Shown one piece after another: positions 6,295 through 11,152 of a stretch of DNA of 11,152 bases. The translations under genes and the position numbers were made by a program. Source of the DNA: Campylobacteraceae bacterium (GTDB lineage Bacteria > Campylobacterota > Campylobacteria > Campylobacterales > Sulfurovaceae); assembly GCA_027079365.1 (NCBI GenBank), contig JALWVW010000343.1, positions 1-11,152 on the forward strand. Reading direction: 5' to 3'. The notes beneath the pieces were generated by a model. The model ran no database searches. It saw only the letters and a list, made by a program, of their open reading frames with translations, and was not told the DNA's origin. Positions within the stretch are counted from its first letter, which is position 1. Each line of letters begins with the position of its first letter.

Positions 6295-6940
6295 AGACGA
6301 GATCATGCTTCAAGGTGCGATCAAAGAGTATCTGGAGGAGACAGGGTACGTTGTGGATGCCTATGAGGATGGGGAGGAGGCGTATGCCGCCATTGGACAT
6401 GCAGTTTATGATTTCTTTATCTTTGACATCAACACTCCTTCCATTGATGGGCTCTCTCTGTTGGAAAGACTACAAAAAGAGAAAATATTTGTACCCACAA
6501 TTTTCATCTCTGCTATTACGCAGATTGAGCAGATCAGTAAAGCTTACGCACTTGGATGCTACGATTATCTAAAAAAACCTTTTCATCTTAAAGAATTAAC
6601 TTTACACATTGACAGGTTGCTAAAAATAGCAAATATCACATCGCAAACAGTGGTGCCATTGAGTAAATTTTACAGCTATGATCTAGAGAGAAAGAAACTG
6701 ATGTTCGATGGAGAGGATCAGCCTCTCACCTACAAACAATCCCAGATCATGGATTTGCTGGCGTCATTTGGAGGGAAAATAGTAGATTTTGATACGCTGA
6801 GGTATTATGTATGGGAGAATAGTCATGTGGACAATGCTACGATACGGGCAGAAATACACAGGGTAAGATCAGTGTTGAAAGAGAACCTCATTGAAAGTAT
6901 TAAGAGCGTTGGTTATCGATTAAAAAATTTTAAATCATAA
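6275..6940 (+). CDS. OmpR-family response regulator
   Basis: A 221-residue two-component regulator. The N-terminal receiver domain (about 1-118) shows the acidic pocket LEDE (6-9), phospho-acceptor Asp51 in FIFDINTPSIDG, Ser79 in FISA and Lys101 in YLKKPF. The C-terminal winged-helix DNA-binding domain (about 130-218) has LTYKQSQIMDLL, RAEIHRVRSVLKE and the final SVGYRL. ATG 6275 is chosen because AAGGAG (6263-6268) precedes it at normal spacing; an in-frame TTG at 6260 falls before that site. The gene overlaps the kinase gene by 20 bases, so they are translationally coupled and almost certainly partners. The nearest likely target is the symporter promoter region at 6941-7086 (inference from position). 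Confidence 0.94.
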   Translation: MRVLLLEDEIMLQGAIKEYLEETGYVVDAYEDGEEAYAAIGHAVYDFFIFDINTPSIDGLSLLERLQKEKIFVPTIFISAITQIEQISKAYALGCYDYLKKPFHLKELTLHIDRLLKIANITSQTVVPLSKFYSYDLERKKLMFDGEDQPLTYKQSQIMDLLASFGGKIVDFDTLRYYVWENSHVDNATIRAEIHRVRSVLKENLIESIKSVGYRLKNFKS

Positions 6941-6981
6941 TAAAAAGTAATGATTCATCTGTAACCATATGCTACACATTC

Positions 6982-7081
6982 CTCCTTTGTGTATATAATA
7001 TAGCAATAAAATCGCCAATGCTATGCCTTTGCTACTTGAAAAGTTTACAATAAAAATGTACTTTTATGCATAACAAAGGAG
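6982..7081 (+). promoter_or_regulatory. Symporter promoter region with SD/anti-SD complement
   Basis: TATAAT at 6994-6999 (preceded by TGTG) is a probable -10 box for the symporter genes; no -35 box is evident. ATAGCA (7000-7005) and TGCTAT (7019-7024) form an inverted repeat at the predicted transcript start. CTCCTTTGT (6982-6990), just upstream of the -10, is perfectly complementary over 9 bases to ACAAAGGAG (7073-7081), which contains the ribosome binding site of the small subunit. Only transcripts reading through from the regulator gene would carry both segments. Confidence 0.45.
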
Positions 7082-7086
7082 CAAGC

Positions 7087-7341
7087 ATGACTGAAGAGAA
7101 AGCCAAGGCGTATTGGCGTGAGAACATCTCCACCATCCTTAAACTACTTTCCGTGTGGTTTATTGTGTCGTATGGAGCAGGCATATTATTTATCAATCAG
7201 CTTAATACGATTGAGATCAGCGGAGTGAAACTGGGGTTCTGGTTTGCACAGCAGGGAGCGATCTATGTCTTTGTGATATTGATTTTTGTCTATGTTAGAA
7301 TGATGAACAAGCTCGATGAAAAATATGACGTACATGAGTAG
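7087..7341 (+). CDS. DUF4212 small subunit of sodium:solute symporter
   Basis: An 84-residue inner-membrane protein with two predicted transmembrane helices (about 16-38 and 51-73). It matches the DUF4212 small-subunit family by its conserved features: YWRENI near the N-terminus, WFIVSYGAGILF, the LGFWFAQQGAIYVFV segment (49-63) and the end LDEKYDV. Members are encoded immediately before VC_2705-type sodium:solute symporters, as here with an 8-base gap. They are thought to form a two-component transporter; their exact role is not established. AAAGGAG (7075-7081) is 5 bases before ATG 7087, so the in-frame ATG at 7066, which precedes this site, is not the start. Confidence 0.93.
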   Translation: MTEEKAKAYWRENISTILKLLSVWFIVSYGAGILFINQLNTIEISGVKLGFWFAQQGAIYVFVILIFVYVRMMNKLDEKYDVHE

Positions 7342-7349
7342 GAGATAGT

Positions 7350-9227
7350 ATGGATTTACAAACATTAATATACCTTTTTGTAGGGCTCTCTTTTGCTCTG
7401 TATATCGGTATCGCAATTTGGGCAAAAGCGGCAAGTACAAAAGATTTCTATGTCGCAGGTGGTGGTGTTCACCCTATAGCCAATGGTATGGCAACGGCAG
7501 CAGACTGGATGAGTGCTGCATCCTTTATCTCACTGGCGGGTCTGATCTCGTATAAGGGAAGTGATGGTGGTGCTTATTTGATGGGTTGGACTGGAGGCTA
7601 TGTGCTTTTGGCACTGCTTTTGGCGCCCTATCTTAGGAAGTTTGGCAAGTTTACTGTACCTGACTTTATTGGAGATAGATATTACTCCAATGTAGCCAGA
7701 ACAGTGGCGGTAGTTGCGACAATCTTTGTCTCTTTTACTTATGTTGCGGGGCAGATGCGAGGCGTGGGTATTGTCTTTTCTCGATTTTTACAGGTTGATG
7801 TCAACACAGGTGTCTATATTGGTATGGGTATTGTATTTATCTATGCGGTACTAGGGGGAATGAAGGGTATTACCTATACCCAGGTTGCACAGTATACGGT
7901 GATGATCATTGCCTATCTGATCCCTGCGATCTTCCTCTCTCTGATGGTGACTGATACCTTCTTACCACAGTTAGGTATTTTTGCTACTACCACATTTGAT
8001 TTCAATGATGGAGTTAAGGTGATTCCGCAAGGCACCTATCTCATGCATGCACTGGACCAATCCCTGGCAGACCTCGGATTTAAAGAGTATACACAGCCGG
8101 GTAACCTATGGAATATGTTTATGCTTACTGTGGCACTCATGGTGGGTACAGCGGGGTTACCACATGTGATTGTCCGATTCTTTACCGTTCCTCGTGTGAA
8201 GGATGCACGTATCTCAGCTGGCTATGCATTGCTGTTTATTGCATTGCTTTATACTACAGTAGCCTCAGTAGCTGCATTCTCAAGAGTCAATACAATTGAT
8301 CGTATCCAAAATGTGGAGTATAAGCAGTGGGTAACAGAAGGTGTCAAAAAATCTGATGGCAGAGAGAATCATGGGTCATGGTTTAGGACATGGGAAAAAG
8401 GGTCACTTCTTGCATGGAATGACAGGAATGGCGATGGAAAGATTCAATATGCGGCAGGAAAAGCATTTGATAATGCCAAAGGAAAGCCAGCATTTGATGG
8501 AGACAAAGTAGCGCCAGATGGACATAGGTTGACTACCAATGCTTTGCCTGCTAAGGGTGCGAAGCCTTTTGACAACGAGGTATATATTGATAGAGATATC
8601 ATCGTACTGGCAAATCCGGAGATTGCAAACCTTCCCAATTGGGTGATTGCATTGATTGCAGCGGGTGGATTGGCAGCGGCACTCTCTACGGCAGCCGGAC
8701 TGCTTCTGGTTATCTCGGCTTCAATCTCACATGACCTGCTTGGAAAAGTAATTTTCAATGATCCTGCAACAGGCAAATCAAAATTGAGTGAAAAATCAGA
8801 GTTGATGGCGGCAAGACTGGCAGCAGTAGCAGCCATTATTGTGGCGGGCTACCTAGGCATCCATCCTCCAGGATTCGTGGCACAGGTGGTAGCATTTGCC
8901 TTTGGTCTGGCAGCAGCTTCATTCTTCCCTGCGATTATTCTGGGAATCTTTGATAAGCGTATGAATAAGGCGGGTGCCATCGCAGGTATCTCTACCGGAC
9001 TGATCTTTACCTTCGGATACATTATCTACTTTGTATTTATGGGTGGAGACAAGGCAGATTATCTTTGGGGTATTGCACCGACAGGTATTGGTACGCTGGG
9101 CATGGTATTGCACTTTATTGTGGCCTATATTGTCTCTCGTATGACAGAACCACCACCACAGCATATTCAAGACTTAGTCGAGAGTATTCGTGTCCCTCGT
9201 GGGGCTGGTGAAGCGCAAGCGCATTAA
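7350..9227 (+). CDS. VC_2705-type sodium:solute symporter large subunit
   Basis: A 625-residue member of the solute:sodium symporter family (LeuT fold), with about 13 hydrophobic segments. It probably takes up a small organic acid with Na+; acetate-like substrates are the usual proposal for relatives. Diagnostic segments are FYVAGGGVHPIANGMATAAD (33-52), YVAGQMRGVGIVFSRFL (131-147), AVLGGMKGITYTQVAQY (166-182) and GLAAALSTAAGLLL (440-453), the last covering the expected second sodium site (Ser446, Thr447). A hydrophilic loop of about 115 residues (about 315-430) interrupts the membrane segments and contains an EF-hand-like DRNGDGKI (358-365). AGGAGA at 7340-7345 precedes the ATG and overlaps the small-subunit stop codon, so the two are co-translated. 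The neighbouring DUF294 protein and sCache kinase support a regulated carboxylate-uptake module. Confidence 0.93.
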   Translation: MDLQTLIYLFVGLSFALYIGIAIWAKAASTKDFYVAGGGVHPIANGMATAADWMSAASFISLAGLISYKGSDGGAYLMGWTGGYVLLALLLAPYLRKFGKFTVPDFIGDRYYSNVARTVAVVATIFVSFTYVAGQMRGVGIVFSRFLQVDVNTGVYIGMGIVFIYAVLGGMKGITYTQVAQYTVMIIAYLIPAIFLSLMVTDTFLPQLGIFATTTFDFNDGVKVIPQGTYLMHALDQSLADLGFKEYTQPGNLWNMFMLTVALMVGTAGLPHVIVRFFTVPRVKDARISAGYALLFIALLYTTVASVAAFSRVNTIDRIQNVEYKQWVTEGVKKSDGRENHGSWFRTWEKGSLLAWNDRNGDGKIQYAAGKAFDNAKGKPAFDGDKVAPDGHRLTTNALPAKGAKPFDNEVYIDRDIIVLANPEIANLPNWVIALIAAGGLAAALSTAAGLLLVISASISHDLLGKVIFNDPATGKSKLSEKSELMAARLAAVAAIIVAGYLGIHPPGFVAQVVAFAFGLAAASFFPAIILGIFDKRMNKAGAIAGISTGLIFTFGYIIYFVFMGGDKADYLWGIAPTGIGTLGMVLHFIVAYIVSRMTEPPPQHIQDLVESIRVPRGAGEAQAH

Positions 9228-9235
9228 CATATGAA

Positions 9236-9254
9236 GCCCTCCTCCTGGGGGGGC
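9236..9254 (+). other. GC-rich hairpin after the symporter gene
   Basis: GCCCTCC (9236-9242) pairs with GGGGGGC (9248-9254), seven pairs including one U-G, around a 5-base loop, 9 bases after the symporter stop. It resembles a terminator stem, but no T-tract follows, so it may instead slow RNA polymerase or protect the 3' end of the message. Confidence 0.4.
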
Positions 9255-9263
9255 GACACCATG

Positions 9264-9310
9264 TTGGTATCTGTATATAGTGGGACTATAACACTATAGA
9301 TACATACCAA
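9264..9310 (+). promoter_or_regulatory. 47-base interrupted palindrome upstream of DUF294 gene
   Basis: TTGGTAT (9264-9270) pairs with ATACCAA (9304-9310) and TATAGTG (9276-9282) with CACTATA (9292-9298), with unpaired 5-base segments in between and a 9-base loop. The right end is 5 bases before the AAGGA ribosome binding site of the next gene. It may be an operator or an RNA hairpin affecting translation. -10-like sequences (TATAGT, TATAAC) occur within it, so a promoter here is possible but not clear. Confidence 0.45.
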
Positions 9311-9315
9311 TATAT

Positions 9316-9320
9316 AAGGA
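9316..9320 (+). promoter_or_regulatory. Ribosome binding site deciding a TTG start
   Basis: AAGGA sits 6 bases before TTG 9327. An in-frame TAA at 9315-9317 excludes any earlier start. The next in-frame ATG is at residue 110, which would remove the cyclic-nucleotide-binding domain. Confidence 0.75.
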
Positions 9321-9326
9321 TTTTCT

Positions 9327-11144
9327 TTGAGTTTCAATGACCAAAAAGCCTTCTTTCAGTCTATCCATCCTTTTTGCGACCTTTCTGATGATGCACTTGA
9401 AAATATCATTCAGTATGTAGAGATAGGCTTTTATCCCAAAGGGAGTGAAGTGGTTGCTCTCGGGGGAAGCCCTGAGATCCTCTATCTTATCATCAAAGGG
9501 GAAGTCAAGGCCTATGACAGCGAGAGCAGTTTGCTACGTGTCTACCATGCCAAAGAGGGCTTTGATGCCGATGCTTTGATCGAGGGAGCCAGTCTGGCTC
9601 GCTATGAGGTGACAGAGGATCTTATCTGCTACGAACTGAGCAAGAAAGGCTTCATGAAAGCTTTTGAGAAGTATGAATCTTTTAAGAAATTTTATCTCAT
9701 GGATATGGTAGAGAGAATCACCTACCTGAAGAAGAAAGAAACTGCTTCAGATCTGAGTGGGTTTATGGTCGCAAAAGTGAGTGACAGTTATCTGCATGAG
9801 CCCTGTATTGTCTCTTCCGAAATGCTGGTTTCTCAAGCACTAAAAAAATCTGTTGAGATGAAGAGCTCCTCTATCGTGGTGAAGAAAAATGAGGTATACG
9901 GCATTGTCACCGACAGTGATATCAAGACCGCATTGGCAAATGAGACGCTCGACCTCTCTTCCAGGATAGAAGAGATGGCACGCTTTCCTATCATCGCTGT
10001 GGAGAATGATGATTTTCTTTTCAATGTGTATCTCTTGCTGATACAAAAGAATATCAAGAGAGTAGCGGTCAAGAAAGAAGATGAGATTATTGGTATGCTG
10101 GAGCAGATAGATATATTGAGTTATTTTGCCAATCACTCAAGACTGGCTACAGTCAAGATAGAAAAAGCCAAGACGGTAGCGTCACTCAGAGAAGCCAGCC
10201 AAGACTATATCAGTATCGTCAAAAAACTCCATGCGCAGGGAGTGAAGGCAAGGTATATCGCCAAATTGATCTCAGAGATCAACCGCAAGGTATTTCTCCG
10301 TCTTTTCGATATGCTTATGCCAGAAGTACTGCAAAAAGATTGTGCATTGATTGTTATGGGGAGCGAGGGAAGAGGCGAGCAGATACTGCGTACAGATCAG
10401 GACAATGGACTGATCGTGCGTGATGGTGTGGATGCGGAACAGTATCTTCCCTATATGGAGGAATTCACCGAGACACTCATCTCCTTTGGATATCCAGCCT
10501 GTGAGGGAAATATTATGGTTTCCAATCCTTACTGGTGTAAAAGCATGGCAGCGTATGAAAAGGAGATCCTGCACTGGATCGACTATCCCGACCAAGAGAG
10601 TTATATGTACTTTTCTATCTTTTTTGATGCGAGAGTGGTCGCAGGGGATGCTGTATTGCTTGAGAGGCTCAAGAAAGTGCTGTTGAAGCATGTGGATACG
10701 AATAATGATGTCTATATGGCACGCTTCGCCCACCTTACAACACTCTTCGAGACCCCGGTAGGGTTCTTTAGTACCTTTCTGCATCGAGACAGAAAGATTG
10801 ATATAAAAAAAGCAGGAATATTTCCTATTGTGCAAGGGGTAAGGTCACTTTCCTTAACATATAAAATTGAAGCACTCTCTACCGTAGGAAGAATTAAGCT
10901 ACTAAGATCCCGTGAACTACTTGATGCCGATATGGCGCAAGAGTTGATAGAGGCATTCGAAATACTTCTCTATGTGCGACTAGAGCAGCAACTTGCTCAG
11001 CAGAGAAATGGTCTGCCTGTTAATGATGAAATAGACACCGTTCTTCTAAGTAAAATACAAAGAGATTTGCTTAAAGACAGCCTTCAGATTGTAGAGAAGT
11101 TTAAGAAAATAATTATAAGACATTTTTCTTTGGAAAACCTATAG
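9327..11144 (+). CDS. cNMP-binding / CBS-pair / DUF294 nucleotidyltransferase-like regulator
   Basis: A 605-residue soluble multidomain protein. Residues about 10-125 form a cyclic-nucleotide-binding-like beta-roll, with PKGSEVVALGGSPEILYLI (37-55) and IKGEV in typical positions. About 150-270 is a CBS-domain pair, recognisable from IVVKKNEVYGIVTDSDI (183-199) and RVAVKKEDEIIGMLEQIDI (245-263), expected to bind adenine nucleotides. About 290-435 is a DUF294 nucleotidyltransferase-like domain with MGSEGRGEQILRTDQDN (344-360), holding the GS and TDQD motifs of the fold. About 465-600 is the helical DUF294 C-terminal domain. The domain order resembles GlnD-like uridylyltransferases only in the catalytic core; the reaction is unknown. 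Relatives often lie beside VC_2705 symporters and acetate genes, so it probably adjusts that transport or its metabolism. It starts at TTG. The gene is complete, ending 8 bases before the window edge. Confidence 0.9.
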   Translation: MSFNDQKAFFQSIHPFCDLSDDALENIIQYVEIGFYPKGSEVVALGGSPEILYLIIKGEVKAYDSESSLLRVYHAKEGFDADALIEGASLARYEVTEDLICYELSKKGFMKAFEKYESFKKFYLMDMVERITYLKKKETASDLSGFMVAKVSDSYLHEPCIVSSEMLVSQALKKSVEMKSSSIVVKKNEVYGIVTDSDIKTALANETLDLSSRIEEMARFPIIAVENDDFLFNVYLLLIQKNIKRVAVKKEDEIIGMLEQIDILSYFANHSRLATVKIEKAKTVASLREASQDYISIVKKLHAQGVKARYIAKLISEINRKVFLRLFDMLMPEVLQKDCALIVMGSEGRGEQILRTDQDNGLIVRDGVDAEQYLPYMEEFTETLISFGYPACEGNIMVSNPYWCKSMAAYEKEILHWIDYPDQESYMYFSIFFDARVVAGDAVLLERLKKVLLKHVDTNNDVYMARFAHLTTLFETPVGFFSTFLHRDRKIDIKKAGIFPIVQGVRSLSLTYKIEALSTVGRIKLLRSRELLDADMAQELIEAFEILLYVRLEQQLAQQRNGLPVNDEIDTVLLSKIQRDLLKDSLQIVEKFKKIIIRHFSLENL

Positions 11145-11152
11145 TGCTTGTA

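Noticed and set aside
7066..7086. ATG at 7066 as the small symporter subunit start
   Set aside because: The only good ribosome binding site, AAAGGAG 7075-7081, lies downstream of it and serves ATG 7087.
8108..8299. Overlapping + strand frame inside the symporter gene
   Set aside because: It has no ribosome binding site, its composition is odd, and it is fully inside a conserved transporter gene.
10272..10835. Minus-strand open frame of 187 codons, and shorter minus-strand frames elsewhere
   Set aside because: They lie antisense within strongly supported genes, and their translations resemble no family I know. They are treated as chance frames.

Overview
The window looks like a piece of chromosome from a Campylobacterota bacterium, most likely close to Sulfurovum or Sulfurimonas. 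This rests on a recalled family resemblance, not a search: the style of the 5S rRNA, promoters with a clear TATAAT box but weak -35 regions, AT-rich spacers between genes of moderate GC, and the gene families present. All recognisable genes are on the + strand and none is visibly broken. No insertion sequence, tRNA or CRISPR array was seen.

Layout. (1) 1-92 is the 3' part of a 5S rRNA, the end of an rRNA operon, followed by an AT-rich spacer and a promoter. (2) 315-4384 is a three-gene catabolic cassette: a glutamine-synthetase-like ligase of the gamma-glutamylamide synthetase type, an NAD(P)-dependent aldehyde dehydrogenase and an iron-type alcohol dehydrogenase. The last two are 2 bases apart. 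The first is separated from them by a 129-base spacer holding a REP-like palindrome and further hairpins. (3) 4369-4601 is a short non-coding stretch built of two consecutive long inverted repeats; a promoter lies in the loop of the first. (4) 4627-6940 is an overlapping gene pair for an sCache-type membrane sensor histidine kinase and an OmpR-type response regulator. (5) 7087-9227 is a two-gene sodium:solute symporter (DUF4212 small subunit plus VC_2705-type large subunit). (6) 9327-11144 is a TTG-initiated protein with cyclic-nucleotide-binding, CBS-pair and DUF294 nucleotidyltransferase domains.

How the parts may work together (inference). The symporter, the DUF294 protein and the sCache two-component pair fit a unit that senses and imports a small carboxylate such as acetate. 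The upstream cassette fits a pathway in which an amino alcohol (ethanolamine, alaninol or similar) is protected as a gamma-glutamylamide, its hydroxyl is oxidised to an aldehyde by the iron enzyme, and the aldehyde is oxidised to an acid by the aldehyde dehydrogenase. No gamma-glutamyl hydrolase to close the pathway is present in the window. The most interesting signals are this alkanolamine-type combination, the 233-base double inverted repeat ahead of the kinase, and the EF-hand-like loop in the symporter.
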